From contig NZ_CP130720.1 of NCBI RefSeq assembly GCF_035984415.1, forward strand, positions 1,550,001 through 1,614,000: 64,000 nucleotides of DNA, read 5' to 3'. The notes under the pieces are model-generated. The model worked only from the letters and a program-made list of their open reading frames with translations, did not search any database and was not told where the DNA came from. Source of the stretch: Streptomyces sp. NBC_01296. GTDB taxonomy: Bacteria; Actinomycetota; Actinomycetes; Streptomycetales; Streptomycetaceae. The position numbers and the translations under genes are program-made. Below, piece by piece: positions 35,221 through 43,349 of the stretch (positions are counted from its first letter, which is position 1; each line of letters begins with the position of its first letter).

Positions 35221-36189
35221 CAGCGCCTCGCGCTCCGCCGACACGCCCTTGGCCGAGCGGTCGGGGCGCAGGGGGACGGGGCCGTCCAGGGACCGGAGCC
35301 AGGTCCAGGTGTCGGCCACGGTCTCCTCGATAGGGCGGCACCTCAGGCCCGCCGCCAGCGCCTTGGAGACGTCGCCGCCGAACATGTAGTCGTGCAGTTC
35401 GCCCTCGGGGAGCCAGATCGGCAGTTCGGTCCAGGGCTCCACGCCGGCCTCCGCGATCCGGTCCTGGTCGATCCAGCGGAGCTCGGCGGCGCCGCCGGTC
35501 ACGGCCGCGCAGGCCTCGAGGAGTGCGCCCATCGTGGCGTGCCCGGCCGGGGAGACCGCGTCGTACGCGCCGCCGTGCCCGGCCTCGGCCGCGTCGAGCG
35601 TCCAGTGCGCGAGGTCGCGTACGTCGATGTACTGGATCGGGAGACCGGGCCGGCCGGGAGCCGGCGTGGGGCCGCCGCGGGCGGTCCGCTCCAGCCACCA
35701 GGGCAGTCGGCCGACGTTCTCGTACGGCCCGATGATCAGCCCGGCGCGTACCAGCAGGGCCCGGTCCCCGAAGGCGTCGACGGCGGCGAGCTCACCGCCC
35801 CGCTTGTCCGCGGCGTAGGCCGTGGACTCGGCGTCGGCCGAGCCGTCGACCACCGGGCCGTCTTCGGTCAGGCCGGCGGGGGCGGGGTACGCGTACACCG
35901 AGCGGCTGGAGATGTACACGTACCGCCCGGCGCGGCCGGCCAGCAGCCGGGCGCTGTCGCGGACGGCGGTCGGGGCGCCGCTCCAGGTGTCGACGACGAG
36001 GTCCCACTCCCCCGCGGCGAGGGCGTCCAGGCCCCCGGGCGCGGTGCGGTCGCCGTGCAGGGCGGAGGTGCCCGGCGGGGGCGCGTGGTGCCCGCGGTGG
36101 AAGACGGTGACCTCCCAGCCCCGGGCCAGGGCGTCTTCGGTGATCGCGCGTCCGACGAATTCGGTACCGCCCAGCATCAGTAGCTTCAT
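35206..36189 (-). CDS. NAD-dependent epimerase/dehydratase family protein
   Basis: About 327 residues of extended-SDR fold. The nucleotide motif is LLMLGGTEFVGRAI. An RYVYISSRSVYAYPAP segment carries the active Ser, and TAYAADKRGGEL supplies the catalytic Tyr-x3-Lys pair in the form YAADK. Related actinobacterial proteins are often annotated as reductases or RNA-binding-like SDRs; the substrate is unknown. ATG 36189 is chosen as the motif begins at residue 2; an upstream start would add a stretch without sense. Tail-to-tail overlap with the LMF gene. Confidence 0.87.
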   Translation of the reverse strand: MKLLMLGGTEFVGRAITEDALARGWEVTVFHRGHHAPPPGTSALHGDRTAPGGLDALAAGEWDLVVDTWSGAPTAVRDSARLLAGRAGRYVYISSRSVYAYPAPAGLTEDGPVVDGSADAESTAYAADKRGGELAAVDAFGDRALLVRAGLIIGPYENVGRLPWWLERTARGGPTPAPGRPGLPIQYIDVRDLAHWTLDAAEAGHGGAYDAVSPAGHATMGALLEACAAVTGGAAELRWIDQDRIAEAGVEPWTELPIWLPEGELHDYMFGGDVSKALAAGLRCRPIEETVADTWTWLRSLDGPVPLRPDRSAKGVSAEREALLLGL

Positions 36190-36373
36190 GCTGGCCAGCG
36201 TGCCGGGAACGGAGGGCGGCCGGAAGTCTTGATCGCCCACAGCGATGACGCTCACGGCGTACGGGTATCGGGAACCTCTCACGCGTCCCGCACGGTCGGG
36301 GCGGTGGGCGGTGGGCTCAGCACCGCGCCCCCGTCGCCGGTCGGCTCGGGGGCGCTGCGTGACGTCGTCGGGG

Positions 36374-36550
36374 TCAGTCGATGCCGGGCAGGATGTGGGA
36401 CTCCGCCAGGTCGTCCTCGTAGCCCGCGAGCCGGATGGGGGCGGACCGGGCCCAGACTTCGAGGCTGCCGAGCTCGTCCGAATGGGGGCGGACCCGCCCT
36501 GCCGGGCGCTCTCCCAGCGTCTCGTCGGACTTCGTCGTCGTGTCTGTCAC
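36374..36550 (-). CDS. 58-residue peptide gene, possible RiPP-like precursor
   Basis: GTG 36550 is preceded by an excellent ribosome site (aaaggag, six to seven bases away), which supports expression. The product is polar at the N-terminus (TDTTTKSDETLGERP), with a middle RVRPHSDELGSLEVWARSAP and an end IRLAGYEDDLAESHILPGID. There is no signal peptide or membrane helix. The leader-like charged half and compact C-terminal half recall ribosomally made, modified peptide precursors or small regulatory proteins, but I cannot name a family. It is divergent from an HD-domain oxygenase gene at 36771. No lanthionine or radical-SAM enzyme is adjacent. Confidence 0.6.
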   Translation of the reverse strand: MTDTTTKSDETLGERPAGRVRPHSDELGSLEVWARSAPIRLAGYEDDLAESHILPGID

Positions 36551-36770
36551 CGCGCACTCCTTTGTGTCGCGTAACCCGGAGGGCGAGCCGCGCGCCGGGC
36601 ACAAGGGATAAAGGGTTTCCGGACGCGGTGGCGCCTTGGTGGAGCGTGACCTGGATGCGGCCGTCTTGTGCCACTCAGATTACACATATGAGCGCGTCCC
36701 TGCTCAATAGACTGGCAAAATCCACTCGACGGCTTGATTTCTCCGCGCGTTCAGGAAGTCGTACGCCGAT

Positions 36771-37421
36771 GTGCCCGTGACGGGTGGTCTGCTCGACCGG
36801 AGCAGCACGACTGGAGTGCGGGCGGCGGAAGGAGCGGCGGTGGCGAGGTCCGGAGTGCCGGTGGTACCGAGGGTCGACAGCGTCGAGGAGCTGATGGAGC
36901 TGCTGCTCGCGTGCCGCGGGGCGTGGGACACGCCCGACCGCAGCGGAGACCCGGTCGATCTGCACGATCATGGGCTACAGACTGCTGCACTGCTGCGCCG
37001 CTCGCATCCGTTCGACAAGGAGCTCCAGGTCGCCGGACTCGTCCACGACCTGGGCCATCTGCTCTTCCCCGGGGACGACGCGGGCCACGCCGACCATGCG
37101 GCGGAGGCGATCCGTCCGCTGCTCGGGGAACGGGTGGCACGGCTGGTACGGCTGCACGTGCCGGCCAAGCGCTATCTGGCGGCCGTGGAGCCCGATCGGG
37201 CGCTGTCCCCGCAGAGCGCGCTGACCCTGCGCGCGCAGGGCGGGCTGATGGACGGGGCGGAGGTCCGCGCCTTCGCGGCCGACCCCGATGCAGAGGCGGC
37301 CGTGACGTTGCGCCAAGCGGATGACGCGGGCAAGGTCGTCGGGCTCGACGCGGGCGTGATGGAGGACTGGCGTCCGGTCCTGGAGCTGGTGGCGGCGGGG
37401 GCGTACGAGCGCACGCCGTGA
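36771..37421 (+). CDS. HD-domain protein, PhnZ/TmpB-like mixed-valent diiron oxygenase
   Basis: About 216 residues. Metal-ligand motifs are visible in order: LHDHGLQTA, LVHDLGHLL, the DAGHADHAAE stretch, VRLHVPAKRYLAAVEP and QADDAGKVVGLD. This His, HD, His, His, Asp pattern together with the Lys after the LHVPA motif is the one seen in PhnZ-like oxygenases that cleave organophosphonates, relatives of myo-inositol oxygenase. The Tyr/Glu lid residues of PhnZ were not found near the start, so the substrate may differ. The GTG start at 36771 is uncertain. A strong terminator follows the stop by one base. Confidence 0.75.
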   Translation: MPVTGGLLDRSSTTGVRAAEGAAVARSGVPVVPRVDSVEELMELLLACRGAWDTPDRSGDPVDLHDHGLQTAALLRRSHPFDKELQVAGLVHDLGHLLFPGDDAGHADHAAEAIRPLLGERVARLVRLHVPAKRYLAAVEPDRALSPQSALTLRAQGGLMDGAEVRAFAADPDAEAAVTLRQADDAGKVVGLDAGVMEDWRPVLELVAAGAYERTP

Positions 37422-37422
37422 A

Positions 37423-37468
37423 ACGACCGTGCCCCGGCCCCCTCGGGAGGGGGCCGGGGCACGGTCGT
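37423..37468. terminator. Strong intrinsic-type terminator, 20-22-bp perfect stem
   Basis: Positions 37423-37442 and 37449-37468 are perfectly complementary over 20 bp (ACGACCGTGCCCCGGCCCCC and its inverse), and the loop can close by two more pairs. It follows the HD-domain gene directly and separates it from the convergent SDR gene. Confidence 0.92.
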
Positions 37469-37531
37469 ACGGCAGGCGGTGGCGCGGGGCGGCGGCGGGC
37501 CGCGGGGGCGGCGCGGGGCCGCCCGGGCCGG

Positions 37532-39025
37532 CTACCAGTTGGCCGGCGCGTAGTCCTTGAGGAAGACGCCGTACAGGTCCTCGCCGGCCTCGCCGCGGAC
37601 GACGGGGTCGTAGACCCGGGCCGCACCGTCGACCAGGTCGAGGGGGGCGTGGAAGCCCTCTTCGGCCAGGCGCAGCTTGTCGAAGTGCGGGCGCTCGTCG
37701 GTGATCCAGCCGGTGTCGACCGAGGTCATGAGGATCCGGTCGGCCTCGAACATCTCGTGGCCGCTGGTTCGCGTCACCATGTTCATCGCGGCCTTGGCGG
37801 CATTGGTGTTCGGGTGCCCCGCGCCCTTGTAGCCGCGGCTGAACACGCCCTCCATCGCCGAGACGTTGACCACGTACGCACGTCCGCTGGACGCCCTGCG
37901 GGCGGCCTCGGCCATCGCCGGGCGGAGCGCGCTGATCAGGATGAACGGCGACGTGTAGTTGCACAGCTGGGTCTCGAGCAGCTCCACCGGGGAGATCTGG
38001 TCGATGGTCTGCACCCAGGTGTTGGTCTCGACGACGTCGGGCAGCAGGCCGCCCGCGTCGATGGCGGTGCCGTCGAGGTGCCGTTCGATGCTGGCGTTGC
38101 CCGCGACCAGGGCGAGGTCGGCGACCTTCTGCGCGTCGAGCCCGCTCACGCCGACGGGCAGCGCCGCCAGGCCGTCGACCGCACCGGAGTTGAACGCGCC
38201 GATGACGTGGTGGGCGGGGAGCTCGCCGGCCGGCAGCGGGGCGCTCTCCCCCTCGACCAGCGCTGCGTACGCGCTGGGCAGGCGGCGCACGGTCTGCGTC
38301 GCGTTGTTGATCAGGATGTCGAGCGGACCGGCCTCGGCCATCTGGTCGGCGAGCGCCACGGCCTGGCCCGGGTCGCGCAGGTCGAGTCCGACGACCTCCA
38401 GGCGGTGCATCCAGTCCGCCGAGTCGTCCATCGCCTTGAAGCGGCGGATGGCGTCCTTCGGGAAGCGGGTGGTGATCGTCGTGTGGGCGCCGTCGCGCAG
38501 CAGCCGCAGCGCGATGTACATGCCGATCTTGGCCCGGCCGCCGGTGAGCAGCGCGCGCTTGCCGGCGAGGTCGGCGCGGGCCTCGCGCTTGGCGCGGTTG
38601 TGGCCGGCGCACGGCTGGCAGAGCTGGTGGTAGAAGTAGTCGACCTCGACGTACCGCGTCTTGCAGATGTAGCAGGAGCGCGGGCGCTGGAGTATCCCGG
38701 CGATCCGGCCGGCCTCGGTGACCGAGGAAGGCAGGATGCCCTCGGTCTCGTCGTCGATGCGCTCGGCGGAGCCCGTCGCGGTGGCCTCGGTGACGGCCTT
38801 GTCGTTGGCGGTCTTGGCGGCGCGGCGCTCCTGGCGGCGGCGCTGCTTGACCGTGCGGTAGAGGCCCGCGGTGGCGCGGCGTACGGTGATGGCGTCGGGG
38901 TGGTCGACGTCGAGCTCGTCCAGCTCGTCGAGCACGCTGAGGCAGAGGGCCAGCCGGTCGGGGTCGATGCCCGGCCCGTAGCCGTGGTCGTCCCCGGTCA
39001 CGTGGTTGTCTTCGGTCACCGTCAT
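37532..39025 (-). CDS. SDR family oxidoreductase with N-terminal zinc ribbon
   Basis: About 497 residues. The N-terminal 150 are helical and basic, followed by a zinc-ribbon-like CYICKTRYVEVDYFYHQLCQPC split as CxxC...CxxC. The SDR domain starts near residue 160 with ALLTGGRAKIGMYIALRLLRDG, then DILINNATQT, VVNVSAMEGVFSRGYKGAGHPNTNAAK where the Ser and a Lys are present but the usual Tyr-x3-Lys spacing is not clear. The fusion is characteristic of actinobacteria; the substrate is unknown. ATG 39025. Confidence 0.85.
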   Translation of the reverse strand: MTVTEDNHVTGDDHGYGPGIDPDRLALCLSVLDELDELDVDHPDAITVRRATAGLYRTVKQRRRQERRAAKTANDKAVTEATATGSAERIDDETEGILPSSVTEAGRIAGILQRPRSCYICKTRYVEVDYFYHQLCQPCAGHNRAKREARADLAGKRALLTGGRAKIGMYIALRLLRDGAHTTITTRFPKDAIRRFKAMDDSADWMHRLEVVGLDLRDPGQAVALADQMAEAGPLDILINNATQTVRRLPSAYAALVEGESAPLPAGELPAHHVIGAFNSGAVDGLAALPVGVSGLDAQKVADLALVAGNASIERHLDGTAIDAGGLLPDVVETNTWVQTIDQISPVELLETQLCNYTSPFILISALRPAMAEAARRASSGRAYVVNVSAMEGVFSRGYKGAGHPNTNAAKAAMNMVTRTSGHEMFEADRILMTSVDTGWITDERPHFDKLRLAEEGFHAPLDLVDGAARVYDPVVRGEAGEDLYGVFLKDYAPANW

Positions 39026-39271
39026 GGCCGCTGCCGTTCCTTGATCACTCGTCCGCAACCGCCTGCTGCGGAAGTCCTCAAAACCGCCACTGTACGGATC
39101 CGACGCGCCCGGAACCAAACCCGTTCTCCCGGGTCTCACGCACCGCGACGGGGCCGTCACCTTGGGCAGGGGCCGGGGGGCCTGTACTCCTTTCGGTGTA
39201 TGCCCGAGGTATGACCGGTGACCACCTGTAGGGGGAGGAATAGGCAGCTCAGGTGGGGCATTGTGGAATTC

Positions 39272-40549
39272 ATGAGTGCCCTTGCGCTGTCGGTCCTGCT
39301 CTGCCTGGTGTCCGCCGTCGCGTACGCGTGCGGCGCGATCGTCCAGGAACAGGTCGCGGCGAGCACCCCGGACCGCCCGTACGCGCTGCTGCACCGGGCC
39401 GGCTGGTGGTTCGCGGTCGGGCTGAACGGCCTGGGCGCCCTGCTGCACGTGGTGGCCCTCGCGTACGGGCCGCTGAGCCTGGTGCAGCCGCTCGGTGCGC
39501 TGACCATCGTCTTCGCGCTGCCGATGGCGGCGGTCCTCGTACACCGCCGGGCGGGTGCGGCGGCCTGGCGCGGCGCGGTGCTGGCCACGGTGGGGCTGGC
39601 CGGGCTGCTGGCGCTGACGGGCGGGGACGGGGACACGGACCAGCCGCTGGCGGGCGGGGAACGGAGCCTGCTGCTGATCGTCACGGGGGCCGGGGTGGCC
39701 GGGCTCTTCGCGGCGGCGCAGCGGATGCACCGGCCGGTACTGCGCAGCGTGCTGCTGGCGGCCGCGGCGGGGGTGGCCTTCGGCATGGCCTCCGTGTTCA
39801 CCAAGTCGGTGGCCGAGAACGCCGAGAGGCTCACCCCGGGCGCGCTCGGCTCCTTGTGGCCCGACCTGACGGTGATCGCCGTCCTGGCGGCCGGCGGACT
39901 GCTGCTCTCCCAGGCGGCCTACCGGGGCGCGGGGCTGACCGCGCCGCTGGCCACGGTGACCGTGGTGAACCCGGTGGTCGCGGCGGCGGTCGGCATCTCC
40001 GTGTTCGACGAGGGCTTCCGGTACGGGGCCGCGGGTACGGCGGCGGCACTGGCGAGCGGCGTGGTGGCGGCGGCCGGCCTGATACTGCTCACGGTCGTAC
40101 CGCCGCAGGTGCGGGGGTCAGATGCTGACGCCGCGGCCGCGGAGGTACTTCAGCGGGTCGATGTCGGAGCCGTAGCCGGGGGACGTGCGCATCTCGAAGT
40201 GGAGGTGCGGTCCGGTGGTGTTGCCGGTGGAGCCGGAGCGGCCGATCCGCTGGCCGCCCGAGACCTGCTGCCCGGCCTTGACCCCGAGCGCCGACAGGTG
40301 CGCGTACTGGGAGTACCGGCCGTCGGCGTGCCGGATGACGACCTGGTATCCGTACGCACCGGCCCAGCCGGCGGAGACCACCTCGCCGGGGCCGACGGCT
40401 TTGACGGAGGTCCCGGTGGCCACCGGGAAGTCGACGCCCGTGTGGTAGCCGCTGGACCAGGAGGAACCCGCGACGTGGTACGAGGTGCCGATGGCGGCGG
40501 CGTCCACGGGGGCGACGAAGCCGCCCGAGGCGGGCTTCTGCTGCACTGA
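39272..40549 (+). CDS. DMT/EamA-like permease, frame running past its expected end
   Basis: The first 280 residues form nine or ten membrane helices of drug/metabolite-transporter type (LVSAVAYACGAIVQEQVAA, LGALTIVFALPMAAVLV, VVNPVVAAAVGISVFDEGFRYG). After VVPPQVRG near 40115 the frame stays open to 40549, but that tail is hydrophilic and lies antisense over the M23 peptidase gene, so it is not a family domain. One extra G in the run at 40117-40121 would shift the frame and end the protein at 40128, close to the usual length. Either a frameshift or base-call error is present, or the long overlap is real. ATG 39272; GTG 39263 is possible. Confidence 0.72.
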   Translation: MSALALSVLLCLVSAVAYACGAIVQEQVAASTPDRPYALLHRAGWWFAVGLNGLGALLHVVALAYGPLSLVQPLGALTIVFALPMAAVLVHRRAGAAAWRGAVLATVGLAGLLALTGGDGDTDQPLAGGERSLLLIVTGAGVAGLFAAAQRMHRPVLRSVLLAAAAGVAFGMASVFTKSVAENAERLTPGALGSLWPDLTVIAVLAAGGLLLSQAAYRGAGLTAPLATVTVVNPVVAAAVGISVFDEGFRYGAAGTAAALASGVVAAAGLILLTVVPPQVRGSDADAAAAEVLQRVDVGAVAGGRAHLEVEVRSGGVAGGAGAADPLAARDLLPGLDPERRQVRVLGVPAVGVPDDDLVSVRTGPAGGDHLAGADGFDGGPGGHREVDARVVAAGPGGTRDVVRGADGGGVHGGDEAARGGLLLH

Positions 40550-41380
40550 GGCGGCTGCGGGGGCGGGCTTCTCGGCGGGCTGTGCGGCCGGCTTCTCCGC
40601 CGGTTTCCCGGCCGGCTTCTGCGCGTTCGGCTCCACGGGCTTGACCGGCTCGGCCGTACGCGGCGGCTTCTCGGGGTTCTGCGCGGGCGGGGCGGTCGGC
40701 GGGGCCGGCGCCGCGGTGATGCGCAGGGTGAGCCGCTGACCGGGGAAGATCAGGTTCGGGTTGCCGCCCACCGTGGCCCGGTTGGTCTCGTACAGCGCCT
40801 GCCAGCCGCCCTCTACGTGCTGGCTCGTGGCGATCGCCGAGAGGGAGTCGCCCGGCGCGACGACGTACGGGTTCGGCAGGACCGAAGTCCCGGTCGGGCG
40901 GGGCGTGGTGGTCTGCGGGGCGGCGGGCTCCGCCTCCTGGACCTGGACCTGGACCTTCACGCCCTGGCCCTGACCTTGTGGGGAGACGGCGGGCGCCGGG
41001 CCGCTGCGCGAGAGCCCGGACTGCTTCCCGCAGACCGGCCAGGCCTGCGGGCCCTGTCCCTCGAGGACCTTCTCGGCGACCGCGATCTGCTGGTCCTTGG
41101 TGGCCTGGTCGGCGCGGGCGGCGTACGCGGTGCCGCCGAAGGCGCGCCACGTGCTCTGGCTGAACTGGAGCCCGCCGTAGTAGCCGTTGCCGGTGTTGAT
41201 GTGCCAGTTGTTGGTGGACTCGCAGTCGGCGACCTTGTTCCAGGTGTCCACCGAGGCGGCGTGGGCGGTTCCGGCACCGATCAGAGGGAGTGCGAGCCCG
41301 GCGCCACCGGCGGTGACGGCGAGCGAGGCGCGGTTGATGCTGCTCGGCTGGTACCGGCGGTGCCGACCCCGTACACCCAT
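40118..41380 (-). CDS. Secreted Rpf-like / LysM / M23 peptidoglycan hydrolase
   Basis: About 420 residues. A signal peptide (TAGGAGLALPLIGAGTAHA) is followed by an Rpf-like transglycosylase domain (DTWNKVADCESTNNWHIN, GYYGGLQFSQSTW, with the catalytic Glu in CES). Next come a LysM domain (YVVAPGDSLSAIA, NPNLIFPGQRL), an Ala/Pro/Lys-rich linker with PAEKPA repeats, and a C-terminal M23 peptidase (HTGVDFPV and HLHFEM supply the zinc ligands). It would cut both glycan and peptide bonds of the wall, as in resuscitation-promoting factors. Starts at 41380, 41392 and 41413 are in frame; 41380 gives the usual MxVRGRHRRYQ opening. Confidence 0.9.
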   Translation of the reverse strand: MGVRGRHRRYQPSSINRASLAVTAGGAGLALPLIGAGTAHAASVDTWNKVADCESTNNWHINTGNGYYGGLQFSQSTWRAFGGTAYAARADQATKDQQIAVAEKVLEGQGPQAWPVCGKQSGLSRSGPAPAVSPQGQGQGVKVQVQVQEAEPAAPQTTTPRPTGTSVLPNPYVVAPGDSLSAIATSQHVEGGWQALYETNRATVGGNPNLIFPGQRLTLRITAAPAPPTAPPAQNPEKPPRTAEPVKPVEPNAQKPAGKPAEKPAAQPAEKPAPAAASVQQKPASGGFVAPVDAAAIGTSYHVAGSSWSSGYHTGVDFPVATGTSVKAVGPGEVVSAGWAGAYGYQVVIRHADGRYSQYAHLSALGVKAGQQVSGGQRIGRSGSTGNTTGPHLHFEMRTSPGYGSDIDPLKYLRGRGVSI

Positions 41381-41565
41381 GGGAGCCCCCATTGAAGACA
41401 TCAGGAACCGCACAACCTAACGGCGCGATCAGAGCATGACAAGGGGCGCAACAGGGCGCACCTTCGCGGAAGTTGACAAGCTTTCGCATGGCGTGGGATC
41501 TGCAGGTATATCTGCCCGTGTAGCGTCGCTTTGACCCGCACATCGAAGCACTCAGGAGCGCATGC

Positions 41566-43008
41566 ATGAGCAGCACGGCCCAGATCGGTGTCACCGGGCT
41601 CGCGGTGATGGGGAGCAACCTCGCCCGGAACTTCGCCCGCAACGGCTTCTCCGTCGCCGTCCACAACCGGACGGCCGCGAAGACCACCGCGCTGGTGGAG
41701 GAGTTCGGGCACGAGGGGACCTTCGTCGCCGCCGAGTCCGCGAAGGAGTTCGTGGACGCGCTGGAGCGGCCGCGCCGCCTGATCGTCATGGTGAAGGCCG
41801 GGGAGCCGACCGATGCCGTGATCCGCGAGTTCGCCCCGCTGCTGGAGCCGGGCGACGTCATCATCGACGGCGGCAACGCGCACTTCGAGGACACCCGGCG
41901 GCGCGAGAAGGAGCTGCGCGAGCAGGGCATCCACTTCGTGGGCGCCGGCATCTCGGGCGGCGAGGAGGGTGCGCTGCTCGGCCCGAGCATCATGCCGGGC
42001 GGTTCCGCCGAGTCGTACGCCTCCCTCGGTCCGATGCTCGAGAAGATCGCGGCGAAGGCCTCCGACGGTACGCCGTGCGTCTCGCACGTCGGCCCCGACG
42101 GCGCCGGACACTTCGTCAAGATGGTGCACAACGGCATCGAGTACGCCGACATGCAGCTCATCGCCGAGGCCTACCACCTGCTGCGCGAGGTCGCCGGCTA
42201 CTCCCCCGCGAAGATCGCGGAGACCTTCCGGGCGTGGAACCGGGGCCGGCTGGACTCGTACCTGATCGAGATCACGGCGGAGGTGCTCGCCCACACCGAC
42301 GCAGCGACCGGGCGCCCGTTCGTCGACGTCGTGGCCGACGCGGCCGAGCAGAAGGGCACCGGCCGCTGGACCGTGCAGATCGCGCTGGACCTGGGCGTGC
42401 CGGTGTCGGGGATCGCGGAGGCCGTCTTCGCCCGTTCGGTTTCGGGCCACGGGGAGCTGCGTACGGCATCCCGGGGGCTCGCGGGCCCGGCGGCCGAGCC
42501 GCTGTCGACGCAGGCGGCGGACGCGTTCGCGGCCCAGGTGGAGCAGGCGCTGTACGCCTCGAAGATCGTCTCGTACACCCAGGGCTTCCACCAGATCCTG
42601 GCGGGCAGCGAGGAGTACGGCTGGGGCGTGGACCCGGGCGCGGTGGCCTCGCTGTGGCGGGGCGGCTGCATCATCCGGGCGGCGTTCCTGGACCGGATCC
42701 GCACGGCGTACGACGCGCAGCCGGACCTGCCGAGCCTGCTGGCGGACGCGGGCTTCGCCCAGGAGATCGGCGCGGCGCAGGACGACTGGCGGGAGGTCCT
42801 GGTGGCGGCGGTGCGCCACGGCATCCCGGCCCCGGCCTTCGCGGCCTCACTGGCGTACTACGACGCGCTGCGCGCGGAGCGGCTCCCGGCGGCCCTCACG
42901 CAGGGGCAGCGGGACTTCTTCGGGGCGCACACCTACCGGCGCACCGACCGCGAGGGCTCGTTCCACACCCTCTGGAGCGGCGACCGCTCCGAGATCCGTA
43001 CGGCCTAG
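41566..43008 (+). CDS. gnd: 6-phosphogluconate dehydrogenase, decarboxylating
   Basis: 480 residues, the normal length. NADP-binding GVTGLAVMGSNLARNFARNG opens the protein, followed by IIDGGNAHFEDT, the substrate and catalytic region FVGAGISGGEEGALLGPSIM and HFVKMVHNGIEYADMQ (catalytic Lys), and RDFFGAHTYRRTDREG at the end. It oxidises 6-phosphogluconate to ribulose 5-phosphate in the pentose phosphate pathway. An aggag ribosome site precedes ATG 41566. Confidence 0.97.
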   Translation: MSSTAQIGVTGLAVMGSNLARNFARNGFSVAVHNRTAAKTTALVEEFGHEGTFVAAESAKEFVDALERPRRLIVMVKAGEPTDAVIREFAPLLEPGDVIIDGGNAHFEDTRRREKELREQGIHFVGAGISGGEEGALLGPSIMPGGSAESYASLGPMLEKIAAKASDGTPCVSHVGPDGAGHFVKMVHNGIEYADMQLIAEAYHLLREVAGYSPAKIAETFRAWNRGRLDSYLIEITAEVLAHTDAATGRPFVDVVADAAEQKGTGRWTVQIALDLGVPVSGIAEAVFARSVSGHGELRTASRGLAGPAAEPLSTQAADAFAAQVEQALYASKIVSYTQGFHQILAGSEEYGWGVDPGAVASLWRGGCIIRAAFLDRIRTAYDAQPDLPSLLADAGFAQEIGAAQDDWREVLVAAVRHGIPAPAFAASLAYYDALRAERLPAALTQGQRDFFGAHTYRRTDREGSFHTLWSGDRSEIRTA

Positions 43009-43226
43009 CTCCGGGCGGCCCGGCTCCTGCTCAGGGGGCCGGGCTGCGGGAGCGGCGCGGGCCCGGGCGGCGGCGGTACCGGATCGGGCTCGGGCACCGG
43101 CGCGGGTACGGGCGGCACCGGCCGCGGAATGGGCTCGGGGTCCGGGAAGGGATGCGGCCCGGGCGTGGGCGGCACAGGATCCGGCCCGGGGCCGGGCGGC
43201 TGCGTCTGGTCTTCGTTTCGCACCAT
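43005..43226 (-). CDS. Small proline/glycine-rich protein
   Basis: About 73 residues, mostly PGP, PDP and PEP repeats after a short polar start (VRNEDQTQPPGPGPD). There is no signal or membrane segment. ATG 43226 has a good ribosome site (ggaaggtgggg). It overlaps the gnd stop by 4 bp, tail to tail. The composition may reflect low complexity in GC-rich DNA, so the product is only moderately supported. Confidence 0.45.
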   Translation of the reverse strand: MVRNEDQTQPPGPGPDPVPPTPGPHPFPDPEPIPRPVPPVPAPVPEPDPVPPPPGPAPLPQPGPLSRSRAARS

Positions 43227-43259
43227 ATGCCCCACCTTCCCCGGATCCGGCCCCGTACG

Positions 43260-43310
43260 CCCGGCGACCTCGTTCACCCGGCGACCTCATTCGCCCGGCG
43301 ACCTCGTTCG
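43260..43310. repeat. Three tandem 17-bp repeats
   Basis: cccggcgacctcRttcR occurs at 43260, 43277 and 43294, with a partial fourth copy at 43311. It lies between two minus-strand genes, in the likely promoter or leader of the small proline-rich gene. Confidence 0.8.
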
Positions 43311-43349
43311 CCCGGAGTACGAGGCCACCGGGCGATCCCGGCCGTCAGG

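Noticed and set aside
36704..36931. Minus-strand frame ending in AYDFLNARRNQAVEWILPVY as a second small peptide gene
   Set aside because: No start codon with a ribosome site near the sensible part, and it overlaps the HD-domain gene's 5' end. Judged chance.
41381..41565. ydaO/c-di-AMP riboswitch in front of the Rpf/M23 gene, as known for some Streptomyces wall hydrolases
   Set aside because: The gap to gnd is only about 185 bp and shared by two divergent genes, and I could not find the conserved riboswitch core.
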